The position numbers and the translations under genes are program-made. From the NCBI RefSeq assembly GCF_014633365.1, contig NC_068338.1:18734616-18798615 (forward strand): a DNA stretch of 64,000 nucleotides. Direction: 5' to 3'. The DNA comes from Diospyros lotus. Lineage: Eukaryota > Streptophyta > Magnoliopsida > Ericales > Ebenaceae. The notes under the pieces are model-generated. The model worked only from the letters and a program-made list of their open reading frames with translations, did not search any database and was not told where the DNA came from. Shown in pieces: positions 11,606 through 21,556 of this stretch. Position 1 is the stretch's first letter; each line of letters opens with the position of its first letter.

Positions 11606-11998
11606 GCGTAGCTCCATTCCATTCCATTCCAACTCTCAGTAACGTTTAGAATTTGTTCTCTCCTTTCGATGGGGCCTTCGATGAATCCCTTTTTGATTTG
11701 GTGACCTGCAATCTCAAGTTCCGAAAGCAGAAATCCCACTCCTCAAATTACCCTCTGATTTGCACCAATTTGAAATCATCTCCCTGCGATATACAAGTTC
11801 CCAAGCCATTTTGCCTTTACTAATTATTGTATCAAGTTCACTATCACTAATAAACAATGATAATATATTAAGCATTTATCCCATTACCTGAAATTAGTTA
11901 CATAAATTCAAGATATTAATTCTCTCCTTTCGGTCACTAATCTAAGCCTAACTTTTGTGTTGTAGGGTTGATTTTGTTCCTCTAAAATCTTCAAGATC

Positions 11999-12847
11999 AT
12001 GCCGGCGACAGCAGGTAGGGTTCGTATGCCAGCAAACAATAGGGTGCACAGTAGTGCAGCCCTCCAGACCCACGGTATATGGCAGAATGCAATTGGTTAC
12101 GACCCTTATGCCCCCAATAAGGTCAAAGGAAGCAACAAGAACTCCCAAGACAAGTCTTCGAACAAGGGAATGGAAGCTGTGACTGCCTACGCCAGTTTCC
12201 AGGGATTGCTGGCACTGGCCCGCATAAATGGTTCCAATGCTAATGAGGCTCGTGGAGCCTGCAAGAAGTGTGGCCGTGTTGGTCATCTCACCTTTCAGTG
12301 CCGGAACTTTTTGAGTACTGTTAAGGATGATATTAAGGAGAAAGACCCAGATGCATTTGAGGCTGCAGTTTTGTCTGGGTTGGATAAGGTGAAGGGAAAC
12401 TGTGGCGAGGCAAAAGGTGGTAGAAATGCATTTGAGAGATTGGAAGAGAAGAGTTCTGAGGAGGAGAAGGATAGTGAAAGTTCAGATTCTGACTGTGATT
12501 CAGAAATTGAGAGGGCTATTGCTGAGAAAAATGGAAAGAATGTGAGAAGTGAATTGCGGGATTTAAGACAGAAGAAAGAGGACTTTGATGAGTCACCGGA
12601 TGAGGATGTTCAGTGTCGACATCGAAGGAGGAAAAGTCCAAAGGAGAAGAGGAAATGGAGTCAAAGAGGTTCTGATGATTTAGTTTCAGAGGATTCAGAG
12701 TATTTTACCAGAAGACACAAGCGGAAGGGTAGGAGGGCAGCTTCACCATCTATTTCGGATATTAGCAGCTCAGAGGATTCCTTCCTGCGTTGGCAAACAA
12801 AAAGAGGTACGGAAGAAGATCAGGAGACACCATTGTTAAGAAGATGA
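11999..12847 (+). CDS. CXIP4: CXIP4-like CCHC zinc-knuckle protein, 282 aa, altered C-terminus
   Basis: A single open frame with no intron in the coding part. The N-terminus (MPATAGRVRMPANNRVHSSA, then LQTHGIW and IGYDPYAPN) is the conserved start of CAX-interacting protein 4, a nuclear plant protein first described as modulating vacuolar cation/H+ exchangers. Residues 64-75 are the ASFQGLLALAR block. Residues 88-101 are one CCHC knuckle with ligands C88, C91, H96 and C101. From about 140 on the protein is acidic-serine and then basic, and probably disordered. Relative to copy 1, a TTCC duplication at about 12781 shifts the last 20 or so codons, giving LRWQTKRGTEEDQETPLLRR instead of the basic KRRHC-type end. 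The start codon is chosen because it opens the conserved N-terminus. It is probably still expressible, but not with the ancestral tail. Confidence 0.8.
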   Translation: MPATAGRVRMPANNRVHSSAALQTHGIWQNAIGYDPYAPNKVKGSNKNSQDKSSNKGMEAVTAYASFQGLLALARINGSNANEARGACKKCGRVGHLTFQCRNFLSTVKDDIKEKDPDAFEAAVLSGLDKVKGNCGEAKGGRNAFERLEEKSSEEEKDSESSDSDCDSEIERAIAEKNGKNVRSELRDLRQKKEDFDESPDEDVQCRHRRRKSPKEKRKWSQRGSDDLVSEDSEYFTRRHKRKGRRAASPSISDISSSEDSFLRWQTKRGTEEDQETPLLRR

Positions 12848-13440
12848 CTAGTCTTTCTGGGGAAGGTCAATGACATGTCCTTAGTTTCTGGTCATTTTGT
12901 TGTGATGTAAATTTGAATGTTTTGTGCTTTGATCTACCGTCTTTCTTGTCTCCTACTTGATTTTTCTAGTTAAGAATTTGGGTAGTTGCTTGTGTATAAA
13001 AATTGCAAAGATTCTCTTATTAGTCTTACTCTCTTGTATCTTCTTCCATTCCCCTTAAAAGGTGAGCTGTGAAGTAGTTAACCAGTTATTGGAAAATAAT
13101 GTCCAAATCTTCATTGTGCCATTATGATCTAAACATTGATTCTATATTTTCTTCTCATTAATATTTATTTATTTATTATTATTATTATTATTATTTATTT
13201 TGTGATGAATAATTGTTGAATTATGCAGATAATGTGGTCGGATATATAGTTGAATTCCTTGGTAGAAACAAAAAAAATATATATTATTATTCGAATTTAC
13301 AAAGCAGTAGTAAAGGTTATTAACCTTTATTTTGTTTGTTTGTTTGTTTGTTTGTGGCGGAGCATTCTTCAACCATTCTATATTATATTATTGTATTTGT
13401 AGCAAAGCTAGGAATGGTGTGTGTGTGCGGGGTTTGAGCA

Positions 13441-13470
13441 TTGCTGATGGCTGATGGCTGATGGCTGATG
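13441..13470. repeat. TGATGGC 7-bp tandem array, copy 2
   Basis: About three units of TGATGGC at the site matching 9587-9631 of copy 1. Confidence 0.8.
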
Positions 13471-13791
13471 AATTTTGGCTTTGGGGCTCTGCCAGCTTAA
13501 TCTCATTCTGTGCGGTCTACACAGGCATATAGCAAAATTTCCTTTCCTTGTAAAGAAACTCTGAAACTTTCTTGAGTTTTGAGCAATAAGATGTTGAAAA
13601 TTGATTTCGGACTGATGGGGGGCAATAAGAAATTATTTTTGATAAAACCCTTTTAGTTAGTTGCTGGCAACTATTTATAATTTTATTAAATAATAAAATT
13701 ATTTTTCTGTATTTGCATTATTATTATTATTATTATGTACCATACCCCTTTATCCTTAACGATTAGTGGCCTAGGGACAAAAATTTACGAG

Positions 13792-14347
13792 ATTCGCATC
13801 ATAATATTTTGTATTTAATCTAAAATTATCTGAATTCTAAGTGGAATAATTCTCTCAAATTATATTCGCAAGGATTTCAATTATACAAAGATGGTGCATA
13901 TTTAAGAAGTTCTAATCATAATCTTTTCAAAGGTAAATTATAAGAAAAACTTTATGATAAATTTTTAACTTTTATAATTCACCAACTGAACAATATATCT
14001 TTTGCTTTCTTTTAGTTCTATTTGTTTTTTTTTTTTTTAACCAGAATCTATAATTGAAACAAACTTACGATTGCGAAATTAGCTATTCATTATGTATTCA
14101 AGAACACCCAGCATTCAATTACTTTCTTACTAAATTACCCAATTTTTCACAAATCAGACCCGCAAGATTGGCAACATTGTTGATGTCATTCCCCAATCTA
14201 ATTCCAGATAAACTTAAAAGGACATTTGTTGAATGTATTATTTGATTTCAACTCAAATCTTCCAAGAGGTGGTATGTAATGATGCTGCACTACAAAATCA
14301 GTCATAACCTCATTCTATATGAACAAATTAAGAGAGAAACAATTTAG
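13792..14347. other. Intergenic, no supported gene
   Basis: AT-rich DNA with a short ORF (14054-14245) that has no recognisable domain. The Tat element inserts at its right edge. Confidence 0.5.
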
Positions 14348-14352
14348 AGCCT

Positions 14353-14887
14353 TGACGAAGGGAATACTCTCGGGTCCATAATTACTCTAATGCCCCGAGC
14401 ATACAACCATTGACAGCAATGTCACGTGTCCGCTAAAGAGGTACTTCACCGACGTTATCTTGCTTGGGTCTAGGGGGGACACATGACAGATATGTATCAC
14501 CACGCTTGTTGGCTTGATGCTCGGCAAGGAAGTCTTCGAGTTCCTTGGGATCAGCCATCCCGCCGAGGATCATGGAGACAGGAGCTATCCTAACCTCTTC
14601 GGAGGCGGTTACGATTATGGAATCCTTATCAATAAGATTTCAAGAAGAGCGGGATAGAGATCCCGAAAATCTCTCCAAGATCCTTATCTCAGCACAAGGA
14701 TAAAAGAAAATGAACGTGAGGAGTTAAGGGATCGAACTTTTGATTTCACAAGCATAGGGAATAATTCTGAGATTCTTAGTCTGGTAATTTGACTTGATCG
14801 TCAGAGATAAATCGGGGGAGCAAGTCCCCGTCTCCACTGCAAGTATTCTGGAAGAGACAAAAGAGGGTGATCGGCCACCGCATCATA
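14353..14887 (+). repeat. Tat element, 5' LTR
   Basis: Starts TGACGAAGGGAATACTC and matches 24021-24555 along its length. The 3' boundary is set by where the two LTRs stop matching and the primer-binding site begins. The terminal dinucleotide at the right end is not the usual CA. Confidence 0.88.
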
Positions 14888-14889
14888 AA

Positions 14890-14909
14890 TTGGAGCCCAC
14901 CGTGGGGCC
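14890..14909 (+). promoter_or_regulatory. Primer-binding site of the Tat element
   Basis: TTGGAGCCCACCGTGGGGCC lies 2 bases after the LTR. Its form resembles the TTGGCGCC...GTGGGG-type sites common in Tat elements. The tRNA it pairs with was not identified. Confidence 0.65.
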
Positions 14910-15353
14910 GAGGCATTTTCTTTTCTATCTTTCTAGAATAACTTGTTGTGACGACTCTAGCAAATCCTCTTTGTTTCGATGGTAATGAGGAGGCAGCAGT
15001 CTCGAGCTGCTGGAGTTAACCCCGCTCTAGAGCCGAGCTAGCAAAACCCTCTAAAGAGTCTGCCGGGGAGAGACCGTAGTCCAGAGGGTCCTCCTCCCCT
15101 GCCAGATTGGATCGCGCTCTTGGAAAATCAGGTCCAGCGATTGACGGAGTTGCTTACTGGCTTCTTGGATCGCTAGCACCAGCAAGCTTAGCATTCTTGA
15201 GCAGAGGAAAGGCAAGAACCCCCTAAGGAGGAAGAGTCCTATCCGCGGCAGGCGGATCCTCGAAGGCCTGGCCAAGATGACAGATGCGGTAAGGTGGCCA
15301 AATCTTCTGACATATCGTATGTGCAGTAGCGACAAGAGAGAAGGTTACGTCAG

Positions 15354-16226
15354 TTGGAAGAAGAGATTGCAGCCTTGAAGCCGAATGTAGGTGAGACTCA
15401 AGGGACAATAGTGAATCAGCCCCTCAGTCTAGAGATCATGGCTGCCATACCGCCGGAGCGTCTTCGCATTCTGGCCATTAAGCCCTATGTGGGGACCACC
15501 GACCCAATGGATCACCTCAATCTTTTTACCTCTCATATGATGGTGCAGAATGCCTCTGACACAATGTGGTATAGAGTCTTCTTGGCGACCTTGGAAGGAC
15601 ACGCGCATGCCTGGTATTCAAACCTGGCCCATCACTCCATAACAAGTTTTGCGCAGCCTCAAGGTAGTTTTCTGGCGCACTTCGCACCTCTCCAGAGGCA
15701 TCGAAGGTCCACTATGGCCCTTGTTAGTTTGAAACAGAACCAGGGAGAACCTTTGAAAGACTTCGTTTCGCGCTTTAATATGGAAGCTTTGAGCATTGAG
15801 AACTTTGATCATAGTGTAGCTATGGTGGCATTCCAGAATGCCTTAAGGCCCGATCCTTTTGCCCAGTCGCTAGCCAAAACTCCCCCGATCACGTTCACGG
15901 ACATCTTAGGCCCTGCTATGAAGTACATAAATGTCGAAGAAGTTATGCAAGCAAAGAAGGCAGAGCACGCAGAGAAGAAGGAGAAAAATAAACACCCAGA
16001 AGAGAGGAAAAACGAGGACCGAAAGGAAAAGCATCGTCCTCGGTGGGACTCGAGTGGTTTTACCCCTCTGAATACCCCAAGAGCGAAGATCCTTGCCACT
16101 ATTGAAGGCAAGGATTATCTGAAGAAGTCTCGACTGATGAAAGTACTGTTTGATAAAAGGAACCGGAATAAGTACTGTCGTTTCCATCGGGATCATGCCA
16201 TGATACGGAAGAATGTCACTAATTAA
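15354..16226 (+). pseudogene. Tat gag, frameshifted at the zinc knuckle
   Basis: An open frame of 290 codons holds the plant Retrotrans_gag domain: DHLNLFTSHMMVQNASDTMW, LEGHAHAWYSNL, then FVSRFNMEAL and a RPDPFAQSL stretch. A lysine/glutamate-rich linker follows (about residues 199-230). The C-terminal YCRFHRDH is the start of the Tat-type CCHC knuckle. After it, a 1-nt deletion at about 16198 shifts the frame, and the rest (LKEEIQELINQGFLRNYV) is readable only in another frame. The N-terminal part upstream of 15354 is broken by several stops. The protein would form the particle core. It cannot be made intact here. Confidence 0.85.
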
Positions 16227-16599
16227 AAGAGGAGATCCAAGAGTTAATCAATCAAGGTTTCCTGAGGAATTACGTAGCCAAGGAAAGTGATTCTCTAAGA
16301 AGGAAAGACAGACGATCGTGGTCACAGAGTCCCCCAAGGAGGGACCAGGCGAATGACCGAGATCATACTCGGCATTCGCCTCAGAGGAAGAGATCGCAGT
16401 GGGTGGAAGGTGATCATCCCCAGCCTCCAGTGTTCCACACGCTTGCCATAGGGTAAGTTCCAGTAGCGAAGGGTGAAGAAGGTGTTAGTAGTCGAGCCGG
16501 GGGGCTGAAAAGGTCAAGGTGTGTTGAGCTGATCTCTTTTTCAAATAGCGACCTCCTAGGGTACCCGAATCGAAATGACCCACTTGTAACAACAGTCGG

Positions 16600-17062
16600 G
16601 CTCGGAAAGTGAGAGCTTCGACGGATCCTCATGGACCCAGGAAGTTCTTCAAAAATTTTGTATAGACAGACCTTCTTGGGCATGGGGTATGAAATGGAAT
16701 AGTTGAGGCCAGCGAGGGTTCCTTTGGTGGGATTTGACGGGGAGGCTGTATATTCAGAAGGGATCATTCAACTTCCGCTAATTGTGGGGAAAGACTCCCG
16801 AACCTCTCAAGTCATCCTGGATATCCTGGTGAGAAATGTACCTGCGGCCTATAACATGATCCTCGGAAGATCGGGCCTCAACGCCTTTCGGGCTATTCCT
16901 AGCACATATCATATTATGATAAAGTTTCCTATGGCCAACGGAATAGGCGAGGAGCGAGGAGATTTGCGCTCAGCCCGCGAATGTTATATGGCTTCCATAG
17001 GCATAGCAAGGGATGTAGGGGCAAGAGAAGTAGCGTTGCAAGAAGAAGCTCTGGGTCCCTGA
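16600..17062 (+). pseudogene. Tat aspartic protease region
   Basis: A DPGSS active-site-like motif (normally D-G-S-S/A) lies at about 16628-16645 in one frame. The downstream flap and core, LVGFDGEAVYSEGIIQLPL and YNMILGRSGLNAFRAI then STYHIMIKFP, are in the frame open at 16703-17062, with a stop between. The RGDLRSARECY block marks the protease-RT linker typical of this clade. It would process Gag-Pol. Confidence 0.75.
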
Positions 17063-17155
17063 AGGGACTCCCGAGGAAGGAAGGGAGAAAGTCCCCCAAA
17101 GGAGATCAGTTTTCTGTTGGAAGGGTCAGAGGATCCGAAAATATAAGCAGAGCTG

Positions 17156-18475
17156 GTGGACAAATTGGAAGAAGTACCCTTGAAGGAAGGTTGCCCAGAT
17201 CGTTGTATAAAGATGAGTGCGGAGTTAAAAGACCCATCGAGGGGTCAGATATTGGCACTCCTTCGGCAGTATGCAGACATTTTCGCATGGACTGCCCAAG
17301 ACATGCCGGGAGTAGATCCAGAAGGTATGACGCACAAATTAGGAATACGATCGGGCTTCCGACCTGTTAAACAAAAGAAGCGGAGCTTCGCCCCCGATAG
17401 AGCTCGAGCAATTGAGGCAAAAGTTGCAAAGTTAGTGGAGGCACAATATATTCGAGAAGTCGATTATCCGGAATGGTTAGTGAATGTCGTATTGGTACCT
17501 AAAGGGGAGAGCAAGTGGAGGTTTTGTATTGATTTTACGGATGTCAACAAAGCCTGCCCGAAGGATAGCTACCCTCTTCCAAGAATTGATGCCTTGATTG
17601 ATAAGATTGCCGGATGTTTGCTTATGAGTTTCATGGATGCCTTTCAAGGGTATCACTAGATTCCATTGCACCCGGAGGATCAGGAGAAGATGACATTCAT
17701 CACCAATACGGCAACCTACTATTACACAGTGATGCCCTTTAGTTTGAAGAATGCAGGAGCCACTTATCAACGATTGGTGAATAAGCTTTTTCAACATCAG
17801 CTCGGGCGGAATCTGAAAGCTTACGTAGATGACATGCTGGTGAAAAGCCTTGTTGCTGAGTATCATCCAAAAGATTTGAAAGAGTGCTTCAAAACCCTTC
17901 GTAAGTTTCATGTAAAGCTTAATCCTGTCAAATGTGCTTTTGGCGTCTCTGCAAGAAAGTTCTTGGGTTTCATAGTGCACCACCGAGGGATTGAGGTAAA
18001 CCCGGTGAAGGTTAAAGCCATTATGGACATGCCGACCCTAAGGAATGTCAAGGAAGTACAAAGTCTTACGAGAATAATGACAGCCTTAGGGAGATTCCTC
18101 TCTCGCTTGGCAGAAAAGGGCCTTCCCTTCTATAAAGTCCTATCAAAGGCAAAAAATTTCATATGGAATGCTGAATGTCAGGAAGCTTTTGATAAGCTGA
18201 AGGAGCATCTAGCCACGCCTCCGATTCTCACGAAGCCGAAGCCAGGAGAACCTTTATACATCTATTTGGCGATAGCCGAGGAAGCCGTGAGTTCAGTGCT
18301 GGTGCGAGAGAAAGATAAGAGGCAGAGTCCTGTTTACTATGCTAGTAAGCGGTTAACAGGAGCGAAGGTCCGGTATCCTCCCATGGAAAAGCTAGCTTTT
18401 GCTTTAATAGCTCGGCAAGGAAGCTTCGGCCCTATTTTCAAGCTCATACGATTATTATGCTTACTAACCAACTAA
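17156..18475 (+). pseudogene. Tat reverse transcriptase and gypsy RNase H, internal stop
   Basis: The RT fingers include EAQYIREVDYPEWLVNVVLV and KWRFCIDFTDVNKACPKDSY. The frame is cut by a TAG at 17657-17659, where Gln is expected in YHQIPLHPED. Reading resumes at once with KMTFITNTATYYYTVMPF, and the catalytic motif is AYVDDMLVKS (YVDD at 17822-17833). The connection and first RNase H follow to about 18420 (LYIYLAIAEEAVSSVLV, SPVYYASKRLTGA), then a frameshift. Three further motifs (KQVPSKPELSGRMLKWAMDL and so on) are readable to about 18600. Confidence 0.88.
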
Positions 18476-18639
18476 CCTTTGAAGCAAGTCCCTAGTAAAC
18501 CAGAACTCTCGGGGAGAATGCTGAAATGGGCAATGGACCTTACAGCTTTTGACATTGAGTACAGGTCACGACCGGCTATTAAAGCTCAAGCATTGGCTTC
18601 ATCGCCAAAAGGATAAGGTCTTCAGAAGCTTTGGAAGAA

Positions 18640-19263
18640 GATCAGAGGCTGTGGATAGTGGCTGTAGATGGGAGCTCAACCTCGGGTGGCGGTGAAGTAG
18701 GATTAATGATCAAAAGTCCTGATGGGCAGACATGGCCCTATACTTTGCATTTCGAGTTCTGAGCATCTAACAATGAGGCGGAGTACGAGGCTTTGCTGGC
18801 AGGATTGAGATTAGCCAAACAATTGGGAGCTCAAGGAGTCGAGGTGAGTTCGGACTCTAACCTGGTAGTGCAGCAAGTGAATGGAGACTATGAGGCTCGG
18901 GAAGCCCACATGGCAAGATACCTAGCCATGGTCAGAGACTTAATTGCATGGTTCCAATATGTAAATGTGGAGTTTGTCCCTCGGGCCATGAATACAGAGG
19001 CAGATCTATTGTCTCGGATTGCCTCTTCCTCTTTTCCTACAAGCTCTCGAGAAATCCGGATCGAGTCCCTGCCACAAAAGAGTATCGAAGAAGTCGCCGA
19101 TCAATTGTGTGTAAATGACGAGCCTAGTTGGATGGATCCTTTGTTGTTGTACTTAAGAGAGGAGAAACTCCCTGAGGATGACTCGGAAGCTCAGGAAGTT
19201 AGAAGGAAGGTCCGAAGCTTCGTGCTGGTTAACAGGGAGCTTTATAGGAGATCATTCTCATAG
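18640..19263 (+). pseudogene. Second, archaeal-type RNase H domain of the Tat element
   Basis: WIVAVDGSSTSGGGEVG near 18650, [19 protein letters not shown] near 18770 and [18 protein letters not shown] near 18850 supply the D, E and D of an RNase H fold that differs from the gypsy RNase H upstream. A TGA after LHFEF breaks the frame. Having both RNase H types is a Tat-lineage trait. The linker to integrase follows. Confidence 0.82.
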
Positions 19264-20358
19264 CCGTTGCCCAAGTGCATCAGGCCTTGTGAAGCAGAAT
19301 ATATCCTAAGGAAATTCATGAAAGTATATGATGAAGTCATATCGGAGCTCGAACCCTCAGCCAAAAAGCTTCGGCATGGGTACTATTGGCCAACGATGGT
19401 AAAGGATTCAAAGTAGCTAGTCAGGACTTGCAACAGATGCCAGCGAACCTCCAACTTGGTTCATGTGCCGACGGTCACCCTAGTTCATCTGGTTACGCCT
19501 TGCCCCTTTGCTCAATGTGGTATCGACATCTTGGGGCCTTTTCCCCCAGCTGCTGGGCAGGTTAAGTATATCATAGCTGCCATTGTTTATTTCACAAAGT
19601 GAGTCGAAGTTGAAGCAGTGGTTTTCATCACCATTCGGCGGGTGAAACAATTTATGTGGAAGAATGTGATATGTCGCTTTGGGATTCCTCGAGTACTAAT
19701 ATCTGATAACGGCACTCAGTTCACTGACCAATCTGTCCAAGAATGGTGCCAGGAATTGGGAATAAGGTAGCAATTCACTTCGGTAGCCCATCCACAAGCC
19801 AACGAACAAATTGAACTCGCCAACAGAACTTTGCTGCATGGTCTAAAAGCACGAGTGGATAAGGCAGACGACAGCTAGGTGGAAGAACTGCCACAAATCA
19901 TATGGTCTTACCGGACCACTGTGAAGGTATCTACGGGAGAAACCCCTTTCAGCTTATGCTACGGTTCAGAAGTATTAATCCCAGTTGAAATAGGAGTACC
20001 TACGCTAAGGGTGGAGCTCTTTAGCACAGAATCCAACGAGTAGAGTCTAAGGGATAACTTAGATCTCCTTGATGAACTTCATGATCAAGCAAAGATTCAG
20101 CAAGCTGCCTACAATCAACGTATAGAAAAATACTACAATTGAAGAGTAAGGGCACGAAATTTTCTTCATGGAGATTGGATATTACGACGAGCAGATGTTC
20201 GGAGGGCTCGAGAAGCGAATAAGCTAACACTGAATTGGGAAGGTCCATTCAAGGTAGCGGAAGTTCTCAGCCCTGGTGCTTACAAACTCCAGACCCCCGA
20301 AGGCACACTAGTTAAAAATGCTTGCAACGTGCAGAATTTAAAGAAATTCTATCAGTAA
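19264..20358 (+). pseudogene. Tat integrase, multiple stops
   Basis: Zinc-binding CNRCQR, catalytic GIDILGPFPP (first Asp), LISDNGTQFTD (second Asp) and ANEQIELANRTL (Glu), then the SYRTT, TGETPFSLCYGSEV and GDWILR-type C-terminal blocks. TAG/TGA stops occur at DSK-stop-LVR, FTK-stop-VEV, GIR-stop-QFT and at least three later places; most are one base from CAG or TGG. The domain ends with KNACNVQNLKKFYQ and a TAA. Inactive. Confidence 0.85.
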
Positions 20359-20519
20359 TGTTTTCTTTATTATGATTTTCATATGTTACTCTGAAATAAA
20401 CATATTCTTTCTCTCTCCTATCAGTAAAGGCTCTTCGTCTCAAAAGACCCAGGGGACCACCCTTGATTAAAAATAAGCCTAATATTGGGGGGGCCCAAAC
20501 CCTCGACAAAAGGCAAAAG

Positions 20520-21190
20520 GATCAAATGTGATCCGCAAAAACAAAGGGATCAGATATGATTCGCGGGAGGTCCGAACCCTCAACAAAAATAAAAGGATCA
20601 GATGTGATCCTCGGGGGGCCCAAACCCTCAGCAAAAACAGAGGGATCAGATGTGATCCTCGGGGGGCCCAACCCTTGGCAAGAGCAAACTAGGGGGTTTA
20701 TAGTAAGTAAGGGAAATTGGGCCCGAGCCCTCGGCAAAAACAGAGGGATCAGATATGATCTTTGGGGGGCCCAAACCCCTTGAAACAAATTCAAGTTCTT
20801 CGACAAGCAAGCAAAGTCGACAAAAACGAAAGGATCAGACCTGATCCCTAAGGGGTTTATAGTCCTCGGCAAAAACAGAGGGATTAGATGTGATCTTCGG
20901 GGGGGCCAACCCTTGGCAAGAGCAAACTAGGGGGTTTATAGTAAGTAAGGGAAATTGGGCCCAAGCCCTCGGCAAAAACAGAGGGATCAGATATGATCTT
21001 TGCGGGGCCCAAACCCCTTGAAACAAATTCAAGTTCTTCGATAAGCAAGCAAAGTCGACAAAAACGAAAGGATCAGACCTGATCCCTAAGGGGTTTATAG
21101 TCCTCGGCAAAAACAAAGGGATCAGATGTGATCCTCGGGGGGCCCAACCCTTGGCAAGAGAAAACTAAGGGGTTTATAGTAAGTAAGGGA
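20520..21190 (+). repeat. 238-bp tandem repeats in the Tat 3' region
   Basis: The word ACCCTTGGCA recurs at 20671, 20909 and 21147, exactly 238 bases apart. Sequence between these points is nearly identical, giving two full units and a partial one. Smaller internal repeats (GATCAGATGTGATCCTC and relatives) occur inside. The overlapping ORFs on both strands are artefacts of the array. Confidence 0.88.
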
Positions 21191-21556
21191 AATTAAATTA
21201 ACAAAGAAACAATTAAAGAAAATTTCCAAAAGTCAGGCAAAAGAAGGTTAAAATTTTATTATAAAGACAAATCTTCAGTACAAAGGCATCTACTTTAAAG
21301 AAGATAAAGCAGTAGTGACATTGAGAGGGATGGAGTCCACGTCTAGGTTCGGGAAGCGTTCCTTCGTAAGCTTCTTCATATGTTCAAACCCATCCCGAAG
21401 AACTCCTTCCAACTTCGCAGCATAGGCTTCAGAGCTTCAAAAATCCTCACGACCATTCTGAAAGGCCACGCGGGCATCCTTAAATGCAGATTGGAGTTGG
21501 GTATGAGTAGTGCGAAGGTCTTCCTTGCACCGAGAATAGGGCTCTAACGTCTCGAC

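Larger units (their letters stand above)
11655..13791 (+). repeat. CXIP4 duplication unit, copy 2
   Basis: Direct repeat of 7816-9977. Both units end at the same words (CCTAGGGACAAAAA-TTACGAG), after which the sequences part. Differences are mostly small indels and substitutions. The TTA array at about 13165-13195 and the TTTG array at about 13326-13353 also differ in length between copies. Confidence 0.9.

Noticed and set aside
20522..21116. Repetitive ORFs with GPP/PRI repeats
   Set aside because: Artefacts of the 238-bp tandem array in the Tat element; the phase is not conserved as a protein.
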